This document shows, in pieces, positions 1-8,037 of a stretch of DNA of 64,000 nt. Location of the stretch: NCBI RefSeq assembly GCF_900141745.1, contig NZ_FSRM01000001.1, positions 1,054,001-1,118,000 of the forward strand. Reading direction: 5' to 3'. Numbering within the stretch: the stretch's first letter is position 1; every line of letters starts with the position of its first letter. The notes under the pieces are model-generated. The model was not told the origin of the DNA and ran no database searches. It was given only the letters and a program-made list of their open reading frames with translations. Made by a program: the position numbers and the translations under genes. Source of the DNA: Paraburkholderia phenazinium. GTDB taxonomy: Bacteria; Pseudomonadota; Gammaproteobacteria; Burkholderiales; Burkholderiaceae.

Positions 1-63
1 TTATAATGGTCGGATTGCCCCTTTCTGATTTTTCCGATTTCTCTCTTTTTCGGCGGATTTTCC

Positions 64-489
64 GTGAAGTTTTTCACCGATTACACAAACCTTGTACTCA
101 TCGCGATCGTCCTCATCTCCGGTGGGTTGCTCCTGTGGCCGACCATCAGCCGCCGGGGTCGCGGCGGCCTGACCGCAGCCGCTGCCACCCAGCTGATCAA
201 CCGCCGCAACGCCGTAGTCATCGACCTGCGGCCGTCGGCGGAGTTCGCGAACGGTCATTTGCCCGCAGCGCGGCATCTTGAGTTTGCCGAGTTGCAGGCG
301 AAGGTTGGCCAGCTCGTGAAGAACAAGAGCAACCCGGTACTGCTAGTCTGTCAAAACGGCCAGCAGTCGAATAAGGCGGTACGCGTCGTGCAGGACGCGG
401 GCTACGCCGAAGTCCATGTGCTCGAAGGCGGCCTGAACGCCTGGCAGCAGGCCGGCATGCCGGTTGTGAAACAAGGAGCAGCGAAGTGA
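64..489 (+). CDS. membrane-anchored rhodanese-like protein
   Basis: This is a 141-residue single-domain rhodanese with an N-terminal membrane anchor (hydrophobic residues about 9-25). The rhodanese fold runs from about residue 38 to the end and has Cys96 in the active-site loop (VCQNGQQS), so persulfide sulfur transfer is chemically possible; the substrate is unknown. The start is GTG at 64, followed by MKFFTDY and the anchor. A TATAAT-like hexamer lies at 2-7, but its -35 partner would be outside the window. The stop overlaps the grxC start by 4 bp (GTGA), so the two are co-transcribed and probably form a small thiol-redox unit ahead of secB. It resembles E. coli YibN, which also lies next to grxC and secB. 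Confidence 0.9.
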   Translation: MKFFTDYTNLVLIAIVLISGGLLLWPTISRRGRGGLTAAAATQLINRRNAVVIDLRPSAEFANGHLPAARHLEFAELQAKVGQLVKNKSNPVLLVCQNGQQSNKAVRVVQDAGYAEVHVLEGGLNAWQQAGMPVVKQGAAK

Positions 490-746
490 ACAAGGTAATC
501 ATGTACAGCACCCAGGTGTGCCCGTATTGCCAGATGGCCGAACGTCTTTTAAAGTCGCGCGGCGTCGAGATTGTCGAAAAGGTGCTGATCGACAAGGACC
601 CGGCCCGGCGTGAAGAGATGATGAGCCGCACAGGCCGTCGTACGGTGCCTCAGGTGTTCATCGGCGAGACGCACGTGGGCGGCTATGATGACCTTTCCGC
701 GCTCGATCGCGCGGGCGGCTTGATGCCGCTGCTCGAAGCTGCCTGA
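486..746 (+). CDS. grxC: glutaredoxin 3
   Basis: This is an 86-residue class I glutaredoxin with the dithiol motif CPYC (Cys12, Cys15), the cis-proline segment TVPQVFIG and the glutathione-binding GGYDDL. It reduces disulfides and mixed glutathione disulfides in the cytoplasm using GSH. The start is GTG at 486, inside the stop of the rhodanese gene, with AAGGAG at 473-478. Length and motifs match GrxC. It lies between the rhodanese gene and secB, the same order as yibN-grxC-secB-gpsA in enterobacteria. Confidence 0.97.
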   Translation: MNKVIMYSTQVCPYCQMAERLLKSRGVEIVEKVLIDKDPARREEMMSRTGRRTVPQVFIGETHVGGYDDLSALDRAGGLMPLLEAA

Positions 747-748
747 GC

Positions 749-797
749 GCGGGTTGATTCCAGCGGGTTAATTCCGGCTTCACGCGGGATTGATGCC
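749..797. repeat. three imperfect direct repeats between grxC and secB
   Basis: GCGGGTTGATTCC (749-761), GCGGGTTAATTCC (763-775) and GCGGGATTGATGCC (784-797) are near-copies just after the grxC stop. No protein is encoded. The function is unknown; a binding-site cluster or a slippage-derived array are both possible. Confidence 0.5.
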
Positions 798-940
798 GGG
801 TTCACGCGCCGAACTGGCAAAACAGCACCAGAACAAGCCGTTGTGTCGGCGCCCGGGTTGGGCGGCGCGCAACGCACCGACCCGGCGCTCCATGGCAGCA
901 TGGCGCGCCGCAAATGACCATATTCAGGGAATATCCAATC

Positions 941-1411
941 ATGTCCGACGAGAATAACCAGCCGTTCTTCAACATCCAGCGCATCTACCTGAAGGACATG
1001 TCGCTCGAGCAGCCGAATTCGCCGGCCATCTTCCTCGAACAGGAAATGCCGTCGGTCGAAGTCGAAGTGGACGTAAAGGCCGAGCGCCTCGCCGATACCG
1101 TGTTCGAAATCCTCGTCACCGGCACCGTGACGGCCAAGGTGTCGGACAAGGTCGCGTTCCTGATCGAAGCCAAGCAGGCTGGCATTTTCGATATCCGCAA
1201 CATTCCGGCTGAGCAGATCGATCCGCTGGTCGGCATTGCTTGCCCGACGATCCTGTTCCCGTACCTGCGTTCGAACATCGCCGACGCGATTACCCGCGCC
1301 GGTTTCCCGCCGATCCACCTCGCCGAAATCAACTTCCAGGCCCTGTACGAGCAACGTCTCGCGCAGCTCGGCACGCAAGAAGGCGCGGCGCAGAACGGCG
1401 TCACGCACTAA
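941..1411 (+). CDS. secB: protein-export chaperone SecB
   Basis: This is a 156-residue homotetrameric cytosolic chaperone that keeps pre-secretory proteins unfolded and hands them to SecA. The family core is clear: [17 protein letters not shown] near the N-terminus, then the central beta-sheet and LLFPYLR-type segment (here [14 protein letters not shown]), ending in [16 protein letters not shown]. An upstream in-frame ATG exists at 914, but the start at 941 (MSDENNQ) matches SecB length and has AGGGA at 926-930. gpsA follows immediately, in the conserved secB-gpsA order. Confidence 0.97.
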   Translation: MSDENNQPFFNIQRIYLKDMSLEQPNSPAIFLEQEMPSVEVEVDVKAERLADTVFEILVTGTVTAKVSDKVAFLIEAKQAGIFDIRNIPAEQIDPLVGIACPTILFPYLRSNIADAITRAGFPPIHLAEINFQALYEQRLAQLGTQEGAAQNGVTH

Positions 1412-1432
1412 GTGTTGCGCGCAGTGCCGGGT

Positions 1433-2431
1433 ATGAAAGTCGCCGTTCTCGGCGCTGGTGCATGGGGCACCGCTCTCGCGGGCCATCTGGCGGTGCGGCA
1501 CGATACGGTGCTGTGGGCGCGTGAGCCGGCGCTGGTCGCCGAGCTTGCTGCAACCCAGGAAAACGCCCGCTATCTGGCGGGCGTTGCTTTGCCGGCCGGG
1601 CTTCGATATGAGGCCGATCTGGAAGCGGCACTGAGCCACGCGTTGGCTGACGACGCGTTGTGCGTCGTCGCGACGCCGGTGGCCGGTTTGCGCGGTCTGT
1701 TTCAGGCCATGCGTGCTGCCGGCAAGGTGCCGGCTCACGTGGTCTGGTTGTGCAAGGGTTTCGAGGCCGATACGCAGTTGCTGCCGCATCAGGTCGTCGC
1801 AGCTGAGCTGGCCGGTCACAGCAGCAATGGTGTTTTGTCCGGGCCCAGCTTTGCGCGTGAAGTGGGGCAGGGCTTGCCGGTCGCATTGACTATCGCGAGC
1901 GCATCGGCTGCCTGTCGCGAGCGAACCGTGGCGGCGTTTCATCATGGCGCCATGCGTATCTACACGGGGGACGACCTCGTGGGCGTGGAAGTGGGCGGTG
2001 CGGTGAAAAACGTGCTGGCGATTGCTACGGGGATCGCCGATGGCCTCGGTCTTGGCCTTAATGCTCGGGCTGCGCTGATCACGCGCGGTCTGGCCGAAAT
2101 GTCGCGCCTGGGCGTGACGCTCGGTGGCCGGGCCGAAACGTTCACCGGTCTCACGGGTCTCGGCGATCTGATTCTGACGGCCACCGGCGATCTGTCGCGC
2201 AACCGCACGGTCGGCGTGCAACTGGCTGCGGGACGCACCCTTGACGATATCCTCGGCGCACTCGGTCACGTGGCCGAGGGCGTGCGCTGTGCGCAAGCTG
2301 TGCTGGCGATTGCGCGGGCTCATTCGATCGACATGCCGATTACCGAGGCTGTCTGCGCGGTGCTGTTCGATGGTGTCGCTCCGCGCGATGCCGTAAGCGC
2401 GCTGCTGCGGCGGGACGCCAAAGCCGAGTAG
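1433..2431 (+). CDS. gpsA: glycerol-3-phosphate dehydrogenase [NAD(P)+]
   Basis: This 332-residue enzyme reduces dihydroxyacetone phosphate to sn-glycerol-3-phosphate for phospholipid synthesis. The NAD(P)-binding motif [10 protein letters not shown] is at the extreme N-terminus, SGPSFARE is mid-protein, and the conserved lysine segment [13 protein letters not shown] and GLGDLILT follow. A GTG at 1412 would extend the protein by seven residues, but the family starts at MKVAVLGAG, so ATG 1433 is chosen. It starts 21 bp after the secB stop and is probably co-transcribed with it. Confidence 0.97.
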   Translation: MKVAVLGAGAWGTALAGHLAVRHDTVLWAREPALVAELAATQENARYLAGVALPAGLRYEADLEAALSHALADDALCVVATPVAGLRGLFQAMRAAGKVPAHVVWLCKGFEADTQLLPHQVVAAELAGHSSNGVLSGPSFAREVGQGLPVALTIASASAACRERTVAAFHHGAMRIYTGDDLVGVEVGGAVKNVLAIATGIADGLGLGLNARAALITRGLAEMSRLGVTLGGRAETFTGLTGLGDLILTATGDLSRNRTVGVQLAAGRTLDDILGALGHVAEGVRCAQAVLAIARAHSIDMPITEAVCAVLFDGVAPRDAVSALLRRDAKAE

Positions 2432-2500
2432 GTCGGCGCGGCGGTCACGGTCACGCTTTGACCGGCGTAACGGCTTACGTAGCAAGCACATCCGTCTCAA

Positions 2501-2580
2501 CAACGGTTCAGCCTTCTGCGGATCGGCGATCCGGGCCCTTTCAGGCCCAATAGCCCGTTCCGGATCGCGCTGAACCGTTG
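2501..2580. repeat. large composite inverted repeat downstream of gpsA
   Basis: A perfect 12-bp inverted repeat (CAACGGTTCAGC at 2501-2512; its complement at 2569-2580) encloses a second perfect 9-bp pair (GCGATCCGG 2526-2534; CCGGATCGC 2560-2568) and an inner hairpin GGGCC-N6-GGCCC (2533-2547, sharing two bases with the 9-bp arm). The right arm is continuous over 21 nt, whereas the left arm is split by a 13-nt bulge. No T-run follows, so it is not a simple intrinsic terminator. Confidence 0.7.
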
Positions 2581-2632
2581 TCCTCTCTTCGCTGTCAACG
2601 TCTTATCGGCGTTTCGAATGGCGAGGTTCTCC

Positions 2633-3196
2633 ATGCTCCTATCCGGTCAATGTTCGCTCGAAGCGCGCGTCGTCGATATCACGACGCTGACCGTCGACGC
2701 GATCGTCAATGCGGCTAATACGTCATTGCTGGGCGGCGGGGGCGTCGACGGTGCGATTCATCGCGCAGCGGGGCGTGCGCTGTTGCGCGAATGCGAGATG
2801 CTGGGTGGTTGTGCCACCGGCGACGCGAAAATCACCGCCGGCTATCAGTTGCCCGCCAGGCATGTGATTCACGCGGTCGGTCCAGTCTGGCACGGCGGCG
2901 GCCGAGGCGAGGCCGAACGACTGGCGTCGTGTTACCGGCGCTCGCTTGAACTCGCCAGCGAGGCGCAGTGCGCAAGCATCGCGTTTCCAGCGATTAGTTG
3001 CGGTATCTACCGTTTTCCGGCGGACGAGGCGGTAAGCATTGCGGTGGGTGCGGTGCTCGAGACCTTGCCGCGCGTGCCGGGAATCGAACGTGTGCTGTTT
3101 GCGTGTTTCGACGATGCGATGTTCGCCCGCTATCAAACCGAACTGGCCAGGCGGGCAACGCTGTTGCGTCAGGCGCCGCCTTCGAAGCCGGCTTGA
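2633..3196 (+). CDS. macro-domain protein (probable O-acetyl-ADP-ribose deacetylase)
   Basis: This is a 187-residue single macro domain of the MacroD/YmdB type. The signature is near the N-terminus: [19 protein letters not shown], then AIHRAAG, with GDAKITAGY and the phosphate-binding loop [12 protein letters not shown] later. Such proteins bind ADP-ribose and hydrolyse O-acetyl-ADP-ribose or protein-linked ADP-ribose. ATG 2633 is preferred over ATG 2618 because GAGG at 2623-2626 is well spaced for it. The 3' end overlaps the convergent trmL gene by 28 bp. Confidence 0.92.
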   Translation: MLLSGQCSLEARVVDITTLTVDAIVNAANTSLLGGGGVDGAIHRAAGRALLRECEMLGGCATGDAKITAGYQLPARHVIHAVGPVWHGGGRGEAERLASCYRRSLELASEAQCASIAFPAISCGIYRFPADEAVSIAVGAVLETLPRVPGIERVLFACFDDAMFARYQTELARRATLLRQAPPSKPA

Positions 3197-3639
3197 CGCC
3201 ACGCTTCGAATACCACCACGGCCACGGTATTCGACAGGTTCAGACTGCGATTGCCCGGCCGCATCGGCAGACGCACACGCTGTTCGGCGGCGAACTGTTC
3301 GAGCACGCCGTCCGGCAGGCCACGCGTTTCCGCACCGAACACGAACCAGTCGCCGGGCAGGAACGCATGCGCGTGAAACGCGCCCGAACCGCGCGTCGTG
3401 AACGCGAACATCCGCGCCGGGTCTGGTGTTTCGCTGGCGATGAACGCTGCCCAGTTGGCATGCACATGCATCTGCGCGTACTCGTGATAGTCGAGCCCGG
3501 CGCGCTTCATTTTGGCGTCGTCGAGTGGAAATCCGAGCGGTTCGATCAGGTGCAGACGAGCACCGGTATTTGCGCACAGACGGATGACGTTACCGGTATT
3601 CGGTGGAATTTCGGGTTCGACGAGGACGACGTTGAACAT
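3169..3639 (-). CDS. trmL: tRNA (cytidine(34)-2'-O)-methyltransferase
   Basis: This is a 156-residue SPOUT-class methyltransferase that 2'-O-methylates the wobble base of tRNA-Leu isoacceptors. It begins [20 protein letters not shown], typical of TrmL, and has the C-terminal trefoil-knot SAM-binding segments GAETRGLP and [15 protein letters not shown]. Length is as expected. It lies 18 bp downstream of comF on the same strand and is probably read with it. Its last codons overlap the 3' end of the macro-domain gene. Confidence 0.95.
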   Translation of the reverse strand: MFNVVLVEPEIPPNTGNVIRLCANTGARLHLIEPLGFPLDDAKMKRAGLDYHEYAQMHVHANWAAFIASETPDPARMFAFTTRGSGAFHAHAFLPGDWFVFGAETRGLPDGVLEQFAAEQRVRLPMRPGNRSLNLSNTVAVVVFEAWRQAGFEGGA

Positions 3640-3657
3640 GATGTGAGCCAGTGGAAA

Positions 3658-4440
3658 CTAGTTTTTCGGTGTGCGCAACGCGACGAAGTTCGTTACGCGC
3701 CGCGCCCCGGCGGCCTTCAGCACGTGTGCGAGGGCTTCGAGCGTGGCGCCGGTCGTCATGACATCGTCGACCACGGCGACGTGCAGGCCGCGCACCGGTG
3801 CGGCGACTTCAAACGCCCGGCCGACGTTTTGCCGGCGCGCATCCAGATCCAGTCGCGATTGCGGCGCGGTTTCGATCACGCGAGCGACCAACGTGGCGTC
3901 GCTGCGCACCCGAAGCGTACGCGCGAGCGGCTTCGCAATCTGCCATGCCTGGTTGTAACCACGTTCGACGAGGCGCTTCGCCGCAAGCGGGACCGGCGCG
4001 ATCACGTCGGGCCATTCGGAGGCGCTTAGCGAATCGCCCGCGAGACGTGCAAGCCGCTGCGCAAACTCGTCGGCCAGCAGCAGGCGAGCACGAAACTTCA
4101 GGCCCACAGCGAGCGAGTCGAGTGGCGCGCGATAGTCGGCCAGCGCGAGCGTCGCGTCGAACGGCGGCGCCGTGGCGACACAGTCCGCACACCGGTAACC
4201 GGCGTTCCTGCCGCGACGCGAACTCGGCAACGGAACCGCGCAGACCAGGCAACGCAGGCGCGATTCGTTCGCATAAGCCTCGTCACAGCCTCGACAGAGT
4301 GCACTCTGCGACAAATTGCCGCAGAGTGCACAGAGATTCGGCAGGACGGCATGAACAAGGCGCGGCCATGAAGATCCCAGCCGGGTTGCAAGTTTTGCAA
4401 CCCGGCCGCAAGGTGAAAAAGCCGACACCTGGAATTGCAT
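3658..4440 (-). CDS. ComF family protein (phosphoribosyltransferase fold)
   Basis: This 260-residue ComF/GntX-type protein has an N-terminal zinc-finger-like cysteine set (CALCG, CRGC, CLVC and CADC from about residue 40 to 90) and a C-terminal PRPP-binding loop (AVVDDVMTTGATLEAL). ComF proteins are linked to DNA uptake in competent bacteria, though the biochemistry is unclear. The reading frame extends to 4527, which would run into the divergent methyltransferase start, so ATG 4440 (MQFQVSAF) is more likely. The first codons contain a strong 12-bp palindrome (4380-4406). trmL follows. Confidence 0.85.
   Translation of the reverse strand: MQFQVSAFSPCGRVAKLATRLGSSWPRLVHAVLPNLCALCGNLSQSALCRGCDEAYANESRLRCLVCAVPLPSSRRGRNAGYRCADCVATAPPFDATLALADYRAPLDSLAVGLKFRARLLLADEFAQRLARLAGDSLSASEWPDVIAPVPLAAKRLVERGYNQAWQIAKPLARTLRVRSDATLVARVIETAPQSRLDLDARRQNVGRAFEVAAPVRGLHVAVVDDVMTTGATLEALAHVLKAAGARRVTNFVALRTPKN
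4380..4406. repeat. perfect 12-bp inverted repeat near the comF start
   Basis: GCCGGGTTGCAA (4380-4391) and its exact complement TTGCAACCCGGC (4395-4406) are separated by 3 nt. The element lies in the 5' part of comF, about 120 bp before the divergent methyltransferase start. It could be an operator or an mRNA hairpin. Confidence 0.75.
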
Positions 4441-4525
4441 TGATGGGCCGCCTGCGAAACGCCAGTTACGATGAGTGAAAGGGAGCGAGCGAGTATACTT
4501 CGGGCTCTTCGTCCGCGTGACCCCC

Positions 4526-5509
4526 ATGTCCTCAACTCCCGCAAAATCTGGCCGTCCGGCCTATGATTCCCGGCGCCTTCAGCGGATTTTCGATCGCCGC
4601 GCCGCCACTTTCGACGAGGTTGCGTTCCTGCCGCGCGAGATCGCCCAGCGTATGCGCGAGCGTCTCGATTACATCAAGGTCAGTCCGGCCGCCGTGCTCG
4701 ATGCGGGCTGTGGCGCGGGCGACGACCTGCCTGGTTTGCGCGAGCGTTTCCCGGAAGCACCGGTGTTCGGTACGGATCTTTCCCGTGCCATGCTGACCCG
4801 CGCGCTGGCGCACGACGCCGGCGACACGAGCTGGCGGCGCTTTCTGCCGGCTTCGATCGGCAAGGCGCTCGGCGCACGCGGCCCGCGCTTTGCCCAGGCC
4901 GATTTCTCCGCTCTGCCCTTTACGCCCGGCGCGTTCGAATTCATCTGGTCAAACCTCGCCTTGCACTGGCATTCGCGGCCCGATCTCGTGTTTCCCGAAT
5001 GGCAGCGCGTGCTCAAGGTAGGGGGGCTGCTAATGTTCAGCACGCTTGGTCCCGATACACTCAAGGAACTGCGTGGCGCCTATGCCGAAGTGGAGGCGGC
5101 GCACGGTGTGCCTTCGGCAAAGCATGTGATCGATTTCGTGGACATGCACGATCTGGGCGATATGCTGGTGGACAGCGGCTTCGAGATTCCGGTGATGGAT
5201 CAGGAAACGCTCACCATCACCTATCAGTCGCCGCAGTCGCTGCTTGCGGATGTGCGCCGTTGGGGTGCCTATCCGTTCGAGCGCGAGGCTGCGGCTTATC
5301 CGGGCATGGGCGCCGGGCCGGTGTCTCGGCGCTTGTACAAGGCCCTGCTGGCGGCGCTGGAGGCGCGCCGGCGGGCCGACGGCACGCTTGCCCTGACGTT
5401 CGAGGTGATCTACGGACATGCATGGAAGGCTGTGCCACGGATGACCGCCGAAGGTCACGGGATCGTGCGGCTCGAGGACATTGGCCGGGGTCCGTCGAAG
5501 AATCGTTGA
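4526..5509 (+). CDS. class I SAM methyltransferase, BioC-like
   Basis: This 327-residue protein has the SAM motif VLDAGCGAGDDLPGL (about residues 56-70), the post-I acidic residue in FGTDLSRAML, and a motif like FEFIWSNLALHW. BioC-type enzymes methylate malonyl-ACP at the start of biotin synthesis; the C-terminal part with LTFEVIYGHAWK resembles the BioC family. No bio gene is adjacent, so the substrate is inferred from family resemblance only. ATG 4526 is chosen over ATG 4475 because homologues begin near YDSRRLQRIFDRRA. It is divergent from comF. Confidence 0.82.
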   Translation: MSSTPAKSGRPAYDSRRLQRIFDRRAATFDEVAFLPREIAQRMRERLDYIKVSPAAVLDAGCGAGDDLPGLRERFPEAPVFGTDLSRAMLTRALAHDAGDTSWRRFLPASIGKALGARGPRFAQADFSALPFTPGAFEFIWSNLALHWHSRPDLVFPEWQRVLKVGGLLMFSTLGPDTLKELRGAYAEVEAAHGVPSAKHVIDFVDMHDLGDMLVDSGFEIPVMDQETLTITYQSPQSLLADVRRWGAYPFEREAAAYPGMGAGPVSRRLYKALLAALEARRRADGTLALTFEVIYGHAWKAVPRMTAEGHGIVRLEDIGRGPSKNR

Positions 5510-5625
5510 ACCGGAAAGAGGGCATCTGTTATGTCTGAAATTACCGGGACAAAAGTGTTTCCCGAGGTGCGTCAAAACGGCGCAGAGGCTTGTCGGGACT
5601 GGCTTGCGGGCCGATAGGGCGTTGC

Positions 5626-5654
5626 TTGTGGATGCCATAGAACGCGCCTATAAT
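5626..5654 (+). promoter_or_regulatory. probable sigma-70 promoter of the cytochrome oxidase operon
   Basis: A perfect -10 hexamer TATAAT (5649-5654) follows a -35-like TTGTGG (5626-5631) with a 17-bp spacer. It lies about 120 bp before the DUF2244 gene that precedes ctaC. The rest of 5510-5776 shows no gene. Confidence 0.55.
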
Positions 5655-5776
5655 GCGTCAGTTTGTCGCTCGGAGTTCCCACATCCGCAGCGGCAGGCCC
5701 GAGGCGCTGGGCAGCAGGAAAGGGCGGTAGGCAACGGTAACAGGCAGGGTTAAGAGGCAACTCGCAGGAGACAGCG

Positions 5777-6250
5777 ATGGCGTCATCTGATCTGCTGGTG
5801 GAGTCGGAACCGGTCCTCAAAGACTGGACGATGAAACGCAACTGTTCGGTGTCGCCCAGGCAGTTCGTATGGTTCTATGTGTCGCTTGCGGTGTTTTCGC
5901 TGCTGATTGCTTTCATGCTGGATCTGATCGGCGCCTGGCTGGTGCTGCCGTTCACCGGCATTGAGTTGGTGGCGGTCGGTATCGCTTTTGCAATTTACGC
6001 ACGTCATGCTGTGGATTACGAACGCATCAGGCTGTTTCCGAACCGGCTGGTAATCGAGCGGGTAAGCGCGGAGCAGGTCACGCAGTTCGAATTCAATCCA
6101 CGCTGGGTGCGGATCGAGCCGGGCGCAACGCCGCGTGACCACATCAAACTGGTTTCGCGTGGCCAGACGATCATGATCGGGCAACACCTCGCGCAGTATC
6201 GGCGCGCGCAATTTGCAGGTGAATTGCGCATGTGGCTCAGGCGTTGTTAG
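5777..6250 (+). CDS. DUF2244 membrane protein preceding ctaC
   Basis: This 157-residue protein has two adjacent transmembrane helices (about residues 30-75) and a soluble C-terminal beta-rich part (RLVIERV...FEFNPRWVRIEPG). It matches the DUF2244 family, often encoded next to cytochrome c oxidase genes; its function is unknown, with an oxidase assembly or regulatory role inferred from location. AGGAG at 5766-5770 supports the ATG at 5777. It lies between the candidate promoter and subunit II. Confidence 0.85.
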   Translation: MASSDLLVESEPVLKDWTMKRNCSVSPRQFVWFYVSLAVFSLLIAFMLDLIGAWLVLPFTGIELVAVGIAFAIYARHAVDYERIRLFPNRLVIERVSAEQVTQFEFNPRWVRIEPGATPRDHIKLVSRGQTIMIGQHLAQYRRAQFAGELRMWLRRC

Positions 6251-6340
6251 ACGCATTGAGGCTCGCGCCGTTCAGGAGGAGCGCGAGGCAGCCTTCCAGC
6301 GGGGTCGAGGGTTTGAATGGAAAATTTGGGTAAGGAATCT

Positions 6341-7993
6341 ATGAAAACAATCAAGCGAGCCCTGATGGGCGGGCTGGCGCTTACCGGGATGTTCTTTGCC
6401 GGTGCCGCGCTGGCAGTGGGTGACAGTCCTGGCGGCCCCGCCGTCAACGAGATCAACCTCCAGCCGCCTGCAACCGCTATCGCTGAGGAGCTCTATCACC
6501 TCCACACGTTCATGCTGATCCTCTGTACGGTGATCTTCATTGGCGTGTTCGGCGTGATGTTCTATTCGGTCTTTGCTCACCGCAAGTCGAAAGGCCATAA
6601 GGCCGCCCATTTCCACGAAAGCACCACCGTTGAAATCATCTGGACGATTGTCCCGTTCGTCATCGTCGTGCTGATGGCGTTGCCCGCCACCAAGACGGTC
6701 ATCGCGATGAAGGACACCACCAACTCCGACCTCACCGTGAAGGTGACCGGGTATCAGTGGAAGTGGAACTACGACTACGTGAAGGGTCCGGGCGAAGGCA
6801 TCAACTTCTTCTCCACGTTGACCACGCCGCGTGCCGAGGTCGACGGCGAACAGGCCAAGACCGATACCTATCTGCAGGAAGTCGACAACCCGCTCGTGGT
6901 GCCGGTCGACAAGAAGATCCGCATCATCACCACCGCCAACGACGTGGTCCACTCCTGGTACGTGCCGGCCTTCGGCGTGAAGCAGGATGCGATTCCGGGC
7001 TTCGTGCGCGACACGTGGTTCAAGGCCGACAAGGTTGGTACCTTCCGCGGCTTCTGTACGGAGCTGTGCGGCAAAGAACATGCGTTCATGCCGGTCGTCG
7101 TCGAAGTGCTTTCGGCTGACGACTATGCGAAGTGGGTCGCCGACCAGCAGAAGAAAATGGCCGCCGGCGCTGACGATCCGAACAAGACCTACACCCTCGC
7201 TGAATTGATGGAGCGCGGCGGCAAGGTCTATGCGGCGAACTGCGCGGTCTGTCACCAGCCGACCGGCAAGGGTGGTGGCGCGTTCCCGGCGCTCGACGGC
7301 AGCAAGGTTGCCAACGGCCCGATTGCCCAGCACGTGAGCATCGTGCTGAAGGGCAAGAACGTGATGCCGTCGTGGGGGCCTACCCTGAACGACGTCGAAA
7401 TCGCATCGGTCATCACATTTGAGCGCAACTCGTGGGGCAACCACACGGGCGACATTCTCCAGCCGAAGCAGGTTGCGGATGCGCGCAATGGCAAGCTGCC
7501 CGAAGGTGGGGACCACCTCGCGGGCGCGGCAGCAGGCGCAAGCGGTGCGGCCGCCGCTAGCGGCGCTGACGCAACATCGGGCGCTGCAGCGGCGTCGGGC
7601 GGCGACGCCGCGTCAGGCGCGGCAGCAGCCCCGGCCTCCGGCGGTTCGGATAGCGCAGCAGCGTCGCAACCGCAGGCAGCCTTGCCGGCCAACGTCTACT
7701 TCGAGACCGGCAAGAGCACGCTGCCGGGCGACGCGCAGGCAGCAGTCGCGGCGGCTGCGGATTACGCGAAGGCGCATCCGGATGCCAAGTTCACTCTGTC
7801 AGGCTTTACGGACGCCACCGGTTCGGCCGAGCTCAATGCGAAGCTCGCCAAGAGCCGCGCGGAAGCCGTGCGCGATGCGCTGAAGTCGGCTGGCATCGCT
7901 GAAGACCATATTATTTTAAAGAAGCCGGAAACGGTCACGGGCGGCAGCGACCCCAAAGAGGCTCGCCGTGTTCAGATCAGTTCCGCAGCCTGA
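6341..7993 (+). CDS. ctaC: cytochrome c oxidase subunit II with cytochrome c and OmpA-like domains
   Basis: This 550-residue protein is far longer than ordinary subunit II. Domains in order: signal peptide (MKTIKRALMGG... to about residue 25), two transmembrane helices (about 55-125), a periplasmic cupredoxin with the CuA ligands Cys239, Cys243 and His247 (CTELCGKEH), a cytochrome c domain with Cys301, Cys304, His305 (CAVCH) and a methionine ligand in NVMPSW, an Ala/Ser/Gly-rich linker (about 395-443), and a C-terminal OmpA-like domain (NVYFETGKSTL, GFTDATGS). It takes electrons from cytochrome c and passes them to subunit I. ATG 6341 is chosen over ATG 6317 for its TAAGGA ribosome site. The OmpA-like part could bind peptidoglycan; this is inference. 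Confidence 0.95.
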   Translation: MKTIKRALMGGLALTGMFFAGAALAVGDSPGGPAVNEINLQPPATAIAEELYHLHTFMLILCTVIFIGVFGVMFYSVFAHRKSKGHKAAHFHESTTVEIIWTIVPFVIVVLMALPATKTVIAMKDTTNSDLTVKVTGYQWKWNYDYVKGPGEGINFFSTLTTPRAEVDGEQAKTDTYLQEVDNPLVVPVDKKIRIITTANDVVHSWYVPAFGVKQDAIPGFVRDTWFKADKVGTFRGFCTELCGKEHAFMPVVVEVLSADDYAKWVADQQKKMAAGADDPNKTYTLAELMERGGKVYAANCAVCHQPTGKGGGAFPALDGSKVANGPIAQHVSIVLKGKNVMPSWGPTLNDVEIASVITFERNSWGNHTGDILQPKQVADARNGKLPEGGDHLAGAAAGASGAAAASGADATSGAAAASGGDAASGAAAAPASGGSDSAAASQPQAALPANVYFETGKSTLPGDAQAAVAAAADYAKAHPDAKFTLSGFTDATGSAELNAKLAKSRAEAVRDALKSAGIAEDHIILKKPETVTGGSDPKEARRVQISSAA

Positions 7994-8037
7994 CGTGTTC
8001 ATGGTCAGCACCGCAGTATTCGCTTTAGGAGATTGTC

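Noticed and set aside
683..2503. 606-codon open frame on the minus strand across secB and gpsA
   Set aside because: It is the antisense shadow of two well-supported genes in GC-rich DNA; its translation is Arg/His/Gln-rich with no domain.
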